Assembly: GCA_024278275.1 (NCBI GenBank)
Contig: JAJRTN010000106.1
Span: 1 to 64,000, forward strand
DNA from: Candidatus Hydrogenedentota bacterium
GTDB taxonomy: Bacteria; Hydrogenedentota; Hydrogenedentia; Hydrogenedentales; JAJRTN01
DNA length: 64,000 nt
Reading direction: 5' to 3'
Both the position numbers and the translations under genes were made by a program. Shown here piece after piece: positions 43,035-51,350 of this stretch; positions within the stretch are counted from its first letter, which is position 1; each line of letters starts with the position of its first letter. The notes beneath the pieces were generated by a model, which was not told the origin of the DNA, ran no database searches, and was given only the letters and a program-made list of their open reading frames with translations.

Positions 43035-44714
43035 TCACCCTTCCCACAATGCGGCGATACGGTCGATCTTCCGGGTCATGAGGCGTGCGCGGGTGAAACA
43101 GGCGCGATAGATTTCGAGGGTGGTCTTTGCCAGCACCATGGGGTCCGCCCCTTCCAGGTTGTCCCGTTCGAAACGGGCCATGAGGACGAGGGGTTTGCAG
43201 GGCGGATTCAACTCGCCATGGACCCGGGCCTCCTCGTCGATGGCCATGAGTTCGGCCACCAGTTGTTTGGCCTGCGCGGCGCCCTTACCCTTGCGCAGCG
43301 CCTCGATAAGTTTCTCCGTGCGTTGCACGCCCCGCTGCGCCATGGACGCCAAACCATCAAAGGCTTTATGAAGCGCTTTTCGCCAGACATCCAGGTCATC
43401 CACCTCCAGCCCCTCAAAGTGCCGCAACATGCGCGCCAGGCTCTCCGTCTCCACTTTCTTGTCGAGGTGGTTGTCCAGGTAATCCAGCCACATGGCCCGG
43501 TAGGCGATGCGCACGAAATCGCGCTCGGCCATGGGCCGGCGCACCACGGGGTAGAATTGCAGCGCGCCATCGGGGGCGAAGCGCGTCACATAGAGATCCA
43601 CCGGGCGCAGCGTTTCATCCTCGGTCAACTGCCGCACGGGCCGCGCCGGATCGTCGCGGAGCACCACCTCCACGGCCAGCTCCGCCTGCCTCGCCGTGAT
43701 GCGGTCGCGTGTTTCCGCGGCCCCCGGCACGAAATCCGACCGGCCCAGCCGTTCCCGTCGCCATTCGATGGCGCAGTGGCCTTCGCCGTAGGGCCCGGTT
43801 TCCCGGTAGTGAACGTGGCCGACGGACACCAGGGCGATGGGACAGCCCACGGAGGCGGCGATGTGCATGGTGCCCGTGTCGTTGCTCACCAGTACGCGGC
43901 TGCGTTCGAGCAAGGCGGCGAGTTGGGGAATGGTGGTCTTGCCATAGAGGGGAACGGCCAGGCCGGGCGCCGTTTCCGCGAAACGTTCGCCCAGGGGCGC
44001 TTCCTCGGCAACGCCCACGAGGAAAATGCGTGCCCCGTGTTTCTCCACCAGGCGCCGGGCCAGTTCGGCGAAGCGCGTTTCGGGCCAGCGTTTGTTCTCC
44101 TCGCTCGCGCCGAGCTGGAAACACGCCACGAAATCATCGGGGCCTATCTTGTGCCGGGCGAAGAGGTCGTCCACGAAGGCCCGGTCCTCGTCATTCAGAG
44201 CAAAGACCAGCCTGCGGCACGGCGGGGCGTCCCGCACGAAGTTCCGGGTGATATCGCACAGGTTCAGGTCGTTGTAATCGCGGCTGTGGACACTGGTGAA
44301 GAAGTACGTGGTCCATCGTCCGCGCAGCACAAACTGCCATTCATCGGATAGATCGGCACCCACCACGTTGGGGATACCGGCCATTTTCATGAGCATGGCC
44401 GAGGCGATGCTGTGGGTCACGTTGTAGGCCACGTCGAAGTTGCCTTCACGCAGCTTCCGGATCTGTGCGTCCGCCGTTTCGTAGGCTTCGAGAAGGCGGT
44501 TGGAGTCCCGTGCGCGCAGGTGGAGGAACATGTCGTCCTCGTTGTAGACGATGATCTCGTCCACGGCCGGATGGCGCTCGGCAATCGTTTTGCCCATGCG
44601 GCGCACCTGCACGGCAATGTGCGCGTCGGGGTACTTGTTGCGCAGTTCCTGGATGAGCGGCGAGGTCTGGAGCACGTCACCCATGCGCGTGGTCTGTGCG
44701 ACAAGAATACGCAT
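43035..44714 (-). CDS. glycosyltransferase family 9 (heptosyltransferase-like) protein
   Basis: 559 residues. The N-terminal 350 residues match the ADP-heptose:LPS heptosyltransferase family: MRILVAQTTRMGDVLQTSPLIQELR at the start, then FQLGASEENKRWPETRFAELA and LERSRVLVSNDTGTMHIAASVGCP, the conserved donor-binding block. A long mainly helical C-terminal extension (about 370-559) is extra. The ATG at 44714 shares a base with the stop of the upstream gene. It is the last gene of the fliW-csrA-glycosyltransferase set. It may glycosylate flagellin or build a surface glycan. The donor sugar is unknown. Confidence 0.85.
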   Translation of the reverse strand: MRILVAQTTRMGDVLQTSPLIQELRNKYPDAHIAVQVRRMGKTIAERHPAVDEIIVYNEDDMFLHLRARDSNRLLEAYETADAQIRKLREGNFDVAYNVTHSIASAMLMKMAGIPNVVGADLSDEWQFVLRGRWTTYFFTSVHSRDYNDLNLCDITRNFVRDAPPCRRLVFALNDEDRAFVDDLFARHKIGPDDFVACFQLGASEENKRWPETRFAELARRLVEKHGARIFLVGVAEEAPLGERFAETAPGLAVPLYGKTTIPQLAALLERSRVLVSNDTGTMHIAASVGCPIALVSVGHVHYRETGPYGEGHCAIEWRRERLGRSDFVPGAAETRDRITARQAELAVEVVLRDDPARPVRQLTEDETLRPVDLYVTRFAPDGALQFYPVVRRPMAERDFVRIAYRAMWLDYLDNHLDKKVETESLARMLRHFEGLEVDDLDVWRKALHKAFDGLASMAQRGVQRTEKLIEALRKGKGAAQAKQLVAELMAIDEEARVHGELNPPCKPLVLMARFERDNLEGADPMVLAKTTLEIYRACFTRARLMTRKIDRIAALWEG

Positions 44715-46492
44715 CACCGGCGCTCCTTCAACAGCATCTCGGCGAATTGGCGCACCTCGGAGAGATAGGTGAACAGTTGCTCCGGGTAGGGCATGTTTCC
44801 GCCCCCCTTGCGCAGGATGGGTTCGATGCCCTCGTGGGTGAAGGAGAGGCCCTTGGGGAGCGTGGCCAGCCAGGCGCCCAGATCGGAATCCGGCCCGAGC
44901 CGTTCGGCCATCTCCTCGACCGTGTGCTGCACCCGTACGCCCCGCTTGAGAATACGACCGCCGTGGCGCGTCAGGAGGAGGTCGAGCATCTGTTTGGCCC
45001 GCTGCTCGTAGGTGTGGTCCTTCAGGGCGCGGTCCCGCGCACGGCGCGCCACGGCTTCGCGCTCCTCCGGATGGGCGAGATAATGGTCCAGCAGCTTCCG
45101 GCATTCCGCCAGGTTCCGGTAGACGGGCATCTCCGTCTCGAAGTCGAAGAGCTGGTCCAGGCCGATACAGGGGTCGCAGACCTGGAAGCCCCCCGCCGCC
45201 GCCACCTCGAAAACACGCGGGTTGATGGCATCGCACTTGGGGTCCACGCCCTCGTGATGGCTGCTCGAATGAAGGTTCAGGTTGATCTTCGAGCCCGCCA
45301 CGATCTTCATGTACTCTTCCGTGGAAAAGAACCGTTCCTCCCCCGCCACGTTCCTCGCCAGGTCCCGGTCGCGCCAATTCACGCCCCAGATCTTGAAGTC
45401 GTAGTCCGTCAGCCCCTTGAAGGTCTGGATGCGGTTGAAGTACCCCGCGCCCGCGAACGACACGTCGCAGCCATAGCGTTTCCTTTCCTCTTCCGTCAGT
45501 TCGACGGGACGGTGAACATCGGGGTCGCAGGCGGTCTGCACGAAGGCGTGGCTGGTACAGCCCGCGGCTTCCAGTTGCCGTTCAAACTCACCCGGCTGAA
45601 TGTGGAAGAAGTAATCGTAGTGCGGCGCAATGTCTTTCCAATAGGGCATGTGCCGCCAGTTTTCCACGTACCAGAAAGCGGAGACAATGCCCTTTTCCGC
45701 GAGGCGTCCGGGGAAGGTGGGCCCCACGGGCGCCTGGGCCAACACGATGCAGATCTCCGGGTTGAACTCAGCCACCCGCGCATAGCTCCATTCGCTCAAC
45801 ACGTTGGTAAGCATCTGGCTGAGTTGGGATTGGGGGGTTGTTCCGGTCACGCTCTCCCGGATGGCGGTGTAAAGACCGTGCCCCACCCGGTTGTCCACTT
45901 CCAGCACGCGGTGGCCCAGTTTGCGGAAGGCGTTGGACAGGTACCCCAGGATGGGCAGGGAACCGCCATAGAGCGGCCCCACCACGGCGATACTGAGGTG
46001 TTGTCCCTCCAGGGCCGCCTTGGCCAGCAGGCCGGGCAGGGCTTCCGCGAAGGCCGGGTGAAGCCGCGCCGTGGGCGGGTGGACCAGGAGCTGGGGCATA
46101 CGTCGCGCAAAGGCCCGGAACACCTCGGAAGCGGCGATGGCCTCCGCGTCGCCCACCCCCAACGGGATGGTGCTCCCGGCCATGGGACCTTCCACGGCCA
46201 GCCGGGCGACAGCGGGGTCGGGTTCAACCACCACCACGTCAAAGCCCCGTTCAGCCAACACCCGCGCGTGGTAGCCCAAGCCCAGCCCGAGTACCAGCAC
46301 CGGACGTTCGGCGTCCAGTTCCGCCGACTCCACCAGGCGCGTGGCCTCCTGCGCCGGGTTGTACCGGCTGTGGAGGTAGACCTTCCCGGCCCGCAAGGTG
46401 GGCGCCCCCTCCCGGCTTTCCGACACTTCGAGGCAGTCGGGGATGGGGCACGCCGCCAGTTCCGCTTTCCACTCGTGAAGGGGTTTCAGCAT
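44714..46492 (-). CDS. CgeB-like glycosyltransferase with N-terminal methyltransferase-like domain
   Basis: 592 residues. The N-terminal part contains a Rossmann signature VLVLGLGLGYHARVLAERGFDVVVVEPD, resembling SAM-binding domains of the spermidine synthase type. The central and C-terminal parts match the CgeB/DUF3880-type glycosyltransferase: SFAGAGYFNR, INLNLHSSSHHEGVD, NPRVFEVAAAGGFQVCD and the YRNLAECRKLLDHYLAHPEER block. The ATG at 46492 is 1 nt after the upstream stop. Related proteins occur in flagellin-modification and surface-glycan clusters. Tight packing with the two other glycosyltransferase genes supports one pathway. Confidence 0.8.
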   Translation of the reverse strand: MLKPLHEWKAELAACPIPDCLEVSESREGAPTLRAGKVYLHSRYNPAQEATRLVESAELDAERPVLVLGLGLGYHARVLAERGFDVVVVEPDPAVARLAVEGPMAGSTIPLGVGDAEAIAASEVFRAFARRMPQLLVHPPTARLHPAFAEALPGLLAKAALEGQHLSIAVVGPLYGGSLPILGYLSNAFRKLGHRVLEVDNRVGHGLYTAIRESVTGTTPQSQLSQMLTNVLSEWSYARVAEFNPEICIVLAQAPVGPTFPGRLAEKGIVSAFWYVENWRHMPYWKDIAPHYDYFFHIQPGEFERQLEAAGCTSHAFVQTACDPDVHRPVELTEEERKRYGCDVSFAGAGYFNRIQTFKGLTDYDFKIWGVNWRDRDLARNVAGEERFFSTEEYMKIVAGSKINLNLHSSSHHEGVDPKCDAINPRVFEVAAAGGFQVCDPCIGLDQLFDFETEMPVYRNLAECRKLLDHYLAHPEEREAVARRARDRALKDHTYEQRAKQMLDLLLTRHGGRILKRGVRVQHTVEEMAERLGPDSDLGAWLATLPKGLSFTHEGIEPILRKGGGNMPYPEQLFTYLSEVRQFAEMLLKERR

Positions 46493-46493
46493 G

Positions 46494-49400
46494 TCACTCC
46501 GGCGGGGTGAGTCGGGCGAGCAATGCCCGCGCCTGCTCATGTTCGGGGTTCAACATAAGTACCAGGTCAAGACGCTCCCGCGCCTGTTTCGTTTTTCCGG
46601 CGTCCATCAACAACGCCGCGTGCTGACAGGCGATGTCGAAATTGCCGGGATAGAACTCGGCAAAGTCGCCTACCAGCGCGGCCGCTTCGGCGACCCGCCC
46701 GGTCTCGCGGGCGGCGCCCATGAAATGCGTGAGAAGGGAGGTGTGTTCAAAGCTCGACCGCAGGGCCGATTCCAGGCAGATATAGGCTTCCTCCGCCCGG
46801 TTTTCCAGGCAGTACACCAATCCGAGCGCCCCGCGGGCACGTCCATATTCCGGGTCGGCCTCGATGGCCTTCTCCAGCAGGGGGCGCGCCTCGCCGGTAC
46901 GATTCATCCCCACCAGGAGAATGCCGTACTCGCCCATTACATGGGGGTCTTCCCGCAGATCCAACAGGTAACGATAGTGCTGCTCCGCCTTTTCAAGCTG
47001 CCCCAGCCGCGCCAGCGAACGGGCGATAATGCGGCGCTGTTCATAGTCGTCCACCCCCACGGCGTCCACGGCCAGGGCATAGGCCAGCTCATTCTCGTTC
47101 GCCGCGAGCGCCCGCCGCGCGCCCGCCAGCCGATCCACCCCTTTCCGGCACGCCTGAACCACGTATTGATACGTCAGGAAGCCCTCGTATTCCCGGTCGC
47201 TCACATCCCGGATGGTGACCTTCCCGAGGCGAAGCGTGCCATCTTCATCCCGGGGGCAATGGCTGGGATCGCGCATGGAAAGAGGCCGGATATCGGCCAA
47301 TTCAAGATCGGCTTCCTCGACCAGGCGCACGCAGGCCTCACGGGTGAAGAAACGCAAATGGGTCGAATCCATGATGCCCTTGTCCATGTAGGTCCAGGCC
47401 CCGGACGCCAGCATGGCGATAACTTCGTGGTATTGCACGTTGGGTATGCTGATAACGATAACACCTTCGGGCGCGAGCACCCGCCCCAACTTGCGCAGGG
47501 CCGCCGTGGGATCTTCCAGGTGCTCCAGCACGTCGGCACAGATAATACAATCGAAATAACCATCCTCGAAAGGCAGGTCCATGGTCTCCAAATCCCCATG
47601 GATCACGCGGTCCAATACACCCGCCGCACGTGCGCAGGCTTCGGCAACATACTCCAGTCCCGCGACAAAGGCAATGCCCCGTTCCTTCTTGAGGGTCCGC
47701 GCAAGGACGCCTTCGCCACAGCCCACATCGAGCAATCGTTGTGTTCGCAGGGGGACAAAAGGTATCAGCTCCCGGCGCTCACATTGGTAGTAATTCTGCT
47801 TCTTGAGCTGTCCAGCCCCCGCCCGCTTCACCTTGGTTTCGGCCATAAGGCGCGTCATGGTTTCAATCCGGTGCGTATAGGTGTGCTCCCGCAGCACCCG
47901 GTCACGACCCGCCCGCGCGATGCGTGTACGGGCGGCGTCATCGGCAAGATACCGATCAATCAACCCGAACACCTCCTCGTCATCCCGGTAGATCACCAGG
48001 TGTTTTCCGTCTTCAAAGAGTTCCTCCAATCCTTCCGCTTCATCCGTAATAAGCAACGCGCCGGAAGCCAGGGCCTCGAAAACGCGCATGTTCACGTCGC
48101 GGTTGTGACAGGCATTGACCACAATCCTGGCGCGGCCGTAGATTCGGGCCATCTCCTCCGGCCATGCACGACCGATGAAATGGTTTGGAAACCCTTCGCC
48201 GATGCGGCGGAGGAGATTGCCGCGCCGGTCACCTTCCTCGGTGCTGAAACTGCCTACATAGGCCACGTCCAGCGTGCGTTCCTGTTCTCCCACATCGTGC
48301 AACGCGGGGGAACACCCCAGGGGCACCCATGACACGTTTTCGATGCCCGCGTCCTGAAAAGCCCGAAGCTGTCCCTTTTGCGCGAGAAAGACGGTGTCAA
48401 AACGCCGCGCCATCTCCAGGCGCGGCTCCAAGGCAACGTGGGTGTCAATCAAATAGAGCGCCTTGGGGAAGGGCAGGCAATCCAGATCCTCCGGCAAGTC
48501 GTGTTGCCCGCAGTCCACCCACAGGTAATGGGCATCGTCGAAACCGCGAGGCAATGCCCGAAGCAAATCGGCGTAAGGTGCCTCAAATTCCTGGGGAACC
48601 TGCTGGCCGCGATAGGCGGGAATCGGTTCAGGAAGGCCCCACAGACGCAGTACGGCCTCGTCGAGCCGGTACCCGGCGGTCAGGACATCGCATTGGGGCT
48701 GGGCGCCCTCCTCCATGTACCGGCCCGTGGTCATGGGCGAGGTGATGAAGTGCATGAGCAGCCGGGGACGGCCCGACTCCGAGACTGGCGCGTGGCTTTC
48801 CTTCGGAACCCGGCCCTCGGCGGCATCGAGAATGGCACGCCGCCACCCTTCGGCGAAAGCCTCCATCGGGAAAAGCCGGGCCACCGTCTCGCGTCCCCGC
48901 GCGCCCATCTCCCGCGCCAGGCCGGGATCATCAAGCAACTGCCGCAGGCGGCGGCGCAATACCAGGGGACTGTAGCTCGTGAAACCATCCACCCCGTCGG
49001 TAATGGGCGAGGTGGGATTGGCCAGGGCGACCACGGGCATGCCGCAGGCCATGGCTTCAAGCATGGCCAGGTTGTATCCGTCTTCATACTCCTTGCGCGA
49101 CACGTGGAGCAGGCAGCGTTTCCCCCGGTAGTGCGCCAACAGGGCCTCGAAACTCGGCGCGGGCGCGGCCCCCGCAATCCCCGGGTTGGTGCCCACCACC
49201 CGGCAGGGCAGCCCGGCGCACACCTCCTCCTGGAAGTCCACATCGAACATGAGATTGCGCCCGCGCATGGTGTTTCCCACGCGCAGCACCGTGGCCTCGG
49301 TCCCGTGATATCCGCCCCAATCGGCCAGGTCCATTCCCGGCGGAATCACCCGACCGGGAATGCCGTAGCTGTCACGCTTCGACGCCGATATGTAGACAAA

Positions 49401-49781
49401 CTGAAAGCTTTCCCGCAGGCGATGCAGGAGTTGAGAGAAAAGCGCCGTCGGGTCACCCCGTTCCACGGTCACCGTGGTGATAAGGAAGTCGCGCCGGTTG
49501 TGACACAAGAGGATCTTCGCGCCCGACGCGGAAAGGATGTCGAGGGCGTTATTCTCGTTTTGTGCGATTACGACGTCATACTTCCCGGCGTCAAGAGCCG
49601 CGCGCCATGCCCGTTCCGGCAGGAGATTCAGGTTGGGCGGGGGGGGACGATAGAGGGTGTGCCACGGGCGTGCCAGGGGGCCTTCCTCATAGATACCCAC
49701 GTCCAGCGGGATGCCTGTCTTGGCCATGAGGCACAGGTAAGGCTCGTGGAAGTTGAATGTAAGCACCCGTGGCTGTGTCAT
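46494..49781 (-). CDS. four-module protein: glycosyltransferase, CgeB-like glycosyltransferase, SAM methyltransferase, TPR repeats
   Basis: 1095 residues. About 1-330 is a GT-B-like domain with YEDGYNLAMLEAMACGMPVVAL. About 335-655 is a CgeB-like domain with VAYVGSFSTEEGDRRGNLL and NMRVFEALASGALLITDE. About 660-880 is a class I methyltransferase with LLDVGCGEGVLARTL and IICADVLEHLEDP. About 890-1095 is a TPR array (AEQHYRYLLDLREDPHVMGEY and later repeats). The ATG at 49781 begins MTQPRVLTFNFH. It starts 58 bp after an unknown gene and is followed by two further glycosyltransferase genes. Such fusions let a single polypeptide extend and cap a glycan, which is inference. Confidence 0.85.
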   Translation of the reverse strand: MTQPRVLTFNFHEPYLCLMAKTGIPLDVGIYEEGPLARPWHTLYRPPPPNLNLLPERAWRAALDAGKYDVVIAQNENNALDILSASGAKILLCHNRRDFLITTVTVERGDPTALFSQLLHRLRESFQFVYISASKRDSYGIPGRVIPPGMDLADWGGYHGTEATVLRVGNTMRGRNLMFDVDFQEEVCAGLPCRVVGTNPGIAGAAPAPSFEALLAHYRGKRCLLHVSRKEYEDGYNLAMLEAMACGMPVVALANPTSPITDGVDGFTSYSPLVLRRRLRQLLDDPGLAREMGARGRETVARLFPMEAFAEGWRRAILDAAEGRVPKESHAPVSESGRPRLLMHFITSPMTTGRYMEEGAQPQCDVLTAGYRLDEAVLRLWGLPEPIPAYRGQQVPQEFEAPYADLLRALPRGFDDAHYLWVDCGQHDLPEDLDCLPFPKALYLIDTHVALEPRLEMARRFDTVFLAQKGQLRAFQDAGIENVSWVPLGCSPALHDVGEQERTLDVAYVGSFSTEEGDRRGNLLRRIGEGFPNHFIGRAWPEEMARIYGRARIVVNACHNRDVNMRVFEALASGALLITDEAEGLEELFEDGKHLVIYRDDEEVFGLIDRYLADDAARTRIARAGRDRVLREHTYTHRIETMTRLMAETKVKRAGAGQLKKQNYYQCERRELIPFVPLRTQRLLDVGCGEGVLARTLKKERGIAFVAGLEYVAEACARAAGVLDRVIHGDLETMDLPFEDGYFDCIICADVLEHLEDPTAALRKLGRVLAPEGVIVISIPNVQYHEVIAMLASGAWTYMDKGIMDSTHLRFFTREACVRLVEEADLELADIRPLSMRDPSHCPRDEDGTLRLGKVTIRDVSDREYEGFLTYQYVVQACRKGVDRLAGARRALAANENELAYALAVDAVGVDDYEQRRIIARSLARLGQLEKAEQHYRYLLDLREDPHVMGEYGILLVGMNRTGEARPLLEKAIEADPEYGRARGALGLVYCLENRAEEAYICLESALRSSFEHTSLLTHFMGAARETGRVAEAAALVGDFAEFYPGNFDIACQHAALLMDAGKTKQARERLDLVLMLNPEHEQARALLARLTPPE

Positions 49782-49838
49782 AGGGGACGGTCCGTTGTCC
49801 ACATATCCGAAGGGACCGCCTCAACCGCGGCCACCACG

Positions 49839-50465
49839 CTAACCGCCCTTGGGTTGGCTGCGCGCCTGTATTTCATCCACGATGGCGGCCTCCAGTTCAG
49901 CGCGGGGGGCAAGCTCATACTCCAGCAGATCGCCCAGCAACACGGTATCTCCGTCCTGCAGCGCCTGGGCCGCTTCTTCGAGAAAACCGTTGAGTTCCTG
50001 GTAGAGGACCGAGGCCTTGCGGCCCTCCACCTCCAAGGCATCCGCATCCATGTCCAGGGCATCGCAGATGAGTTTTTCCCGTCGCTTCACGTGCAGCCAA
50101 ATCTCGACGAGTTCACGAAAAGAATCATACCCTTCCTCGGGGCTTTCTCCCTGGAAAACCTCCGCCAGGTGGCGGCACACCACGGGCAGCTCGGGCAAGG
50201 CGGTGCGAAGCTCGGAAAGGCAGTTATTCACCAGGCTGGCAATCTCCTCGCTTTCGCAACGAATCACCCCCACCTCCGCCGGCGCCTTCCCCGCAAGTTT
50301 CTCCGTCAAGGTGTCCGGGAGAATGACCTCCCCGTCCACTTCGAGCCGCACCAGGCTGCGGCCACGCTCCCGGAGATGATCGTTCACCATGGCGACCACG
50401 ACGAGCAAATCCTCGGGCTCGCCCCGAAGGTCAAAATCACCGGAACCGTCAATGATCACATCCAT
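49839..50465 (-). CDS. conserved-looking unknown protein between csrA and the glycosyltransferases
   Basis: 208 residues, acidic. The N-terminal half is predicted mixed alpha/beta (VIIDGSGDFDLRGEPEDLLVVVAMVNDHL), and the second half is largely helical (HLAEVFQGESPEEGYDSFRELVEIW onward) and rich in Glu/Leu, coiled-coil-like. No signal peptide or membrane segment. It starts 15 bp after csrA on the same strand with AGGAAAGG upstream, so it belongs to the fliW-csrA transcript. A flagellar or flagellin-export accessory role is suggested only by context. I do not recognise the family. Confidence 0.7.
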   Translation of the reverse strand: MDVIIDGSGDFDLRGEPEDLLVVVAMVNDHLRERGRSLVRLEVDGEVILPDTLTEKLAGKAPAEVGVIRCESEEIASLVNNCLSELRTALPELPVVCRHLAEVFQGESPEEGYDSFRELVEIWLHVKRREKLICDALDMDADALEVEGRKASVLYQELNGFLEEAAQALQDGDTVLLGDLLEYELAPRAELEAAIVDEIQARSQPKGG

Positions 50466-50479
50466 GTGAAGTGCCTTTC

Positions 50480-50701
50480 CTAATGAGGCAGGAGTTTCGA
50501 TATGCCATCGGCTTCGGGCGCAGCGGCCGCTTCGGCATTCTCCGCCTGAATGGCCAGATAAACTTCCTGTCGATGCACCGCCACCTGCCGGGGCGCCACG
50601 ATGCCGAGTTTCACCTGGTTGTCGCGCAGATCAAGCACCTTCACCTCAATGTCGTTGCCGATCATGATGCTCTCGTTTTCCTTACGAGTCAAAACGAGCA
50701 T
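50480..50701 (-). CDS. csrA: carbon storage regulator CsrA
   Basis: 73 residues. It begins [15 protein letters not shown] and continues [19 protein letters not shown], the canonical CsrA fold. It binds GGA motifs in mRNA leaders, often blocking ribosomes. The N-terminal LTRK strand and the [12 protein letters not shown] region, which carries the RNA-binding Arg of the family, are intact. A C-terminal tail of about 20 residues ([11 protein letters not shown]..) is longer than in E. coli CsrA (61 residues), as in other FliW-regulated CsrA proteins. AAGGAGG precedes the ATG. It overlaps fliW by 20 bp. Confidence 0.97.
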   Translation of the reverse strand: MLVLTRKENESIMIGNDIEVKVLDLRDNQVKLGIVAPRQVAVHRQEVYLAIQAENAEAAAAPEADGISKLLPH

Positions 50702-51158
50702 TGGCCGCCTCCTTGGGCTCTGATGCCCCCCGGTCCGCCTGCGCAAGGAAGAACTGGATGGGGTAGTCACTCTTCTCAAGCACCGTTTGCTTACCAAGAC
50801 GGTGCCGCGCGTTAATGAGAACCGGGGCCTTGAGATTGGTCCGTACCTTGGCGGGATCCTCCGGCACCACCAACAGGGTATAAACCTCCAGTTCCGACAC
50901 GCCCGACACAGCCAGTTCCGTGAGCTCGTGCCGACCGATGTCCACGGTATAATCAGGTATAAGCTGACGCGGATCCACAAGCAAAAAAGCCAATTCCGGG
51001 GAATCGGTGGACTGAAGCCATTTCAGGCCGCTTCCGGGCGGACCATCCATGAGTACGAAGCGCCGGAATTCCTGAAAGCCGATGATGGGCTGCGTAAGGG
51101 TGATGATGGTGTCATCGCCAACCTCCACATCGCCGAAGCGGGTGGTCTTCAAAAGCAT
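50682..51158 (-). CDS. fliW: flagellar assembly factor FliW
   Basis: 158 residues. It starts [13 protein letters not shown] and contains [15 protein letters not shown] and [17 protein letters not shown], the FliW core. FliW binds CsrA and flagellin alternately: free FliW sequesters CsrA and lets flagellin mRNA be translated. The ATG at 51158 has GGAGG 6 nt upstream. A sigma-70-like promoter lies 40-70 bp upstream. Its stop is inside csrA. This pair is the best evidence that the organism is, or was, flagellated, although no flagellin or basal-body gene is in the window. Confidence 0.95.
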   Translation of the reverse strand: MLLKTTRFGDVEVGDDTIITLTQPIIGFQEFRRFVLMDGPPGSGLKWLQSTDSPELAFLLVDPRQLIPDYTVDIGRHELTELAVSGVSELEVYTLLVVPEDPAKVRTNLKAPVLINARHRLGKQTVLEKSDYPIQFFLAQADRGASEPKEAANARFDS

Positions 51159-51198
51159 AGTAACCCTCCACGCCAAGTATACACCATGACCGCGTAAA

Positions 51199-51228
51199 AG
51201 TATGCACAATCAAGTCCGGTATTGGCAA
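51199..51228 (-). promoter_or_regulatory. candidate sigma-70 promoter for the fliW-csrA operon
   Basis: On the minus strand TTGCCA (51223-51228) and CATACT (51199-51204) are 18 nt apart, five and four matches to consensus. The leader to the fliW ATG would be about 35 nt. The neighbouring TATACT (about 51177-51182) is a possible competing -10. Confidence 0.4.
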
Positions 51229-51350
51229 GAGGGGTGCCCTTACTTGATCGCGTTGGGAATGTCCCTTAGAATCCATGTCATCGGTTGAGCCGGCTTTATG
51301 CAACGTTGGGGTCAACCGTAATGGGCTCGCACGAAAACGAGGAAAACATC

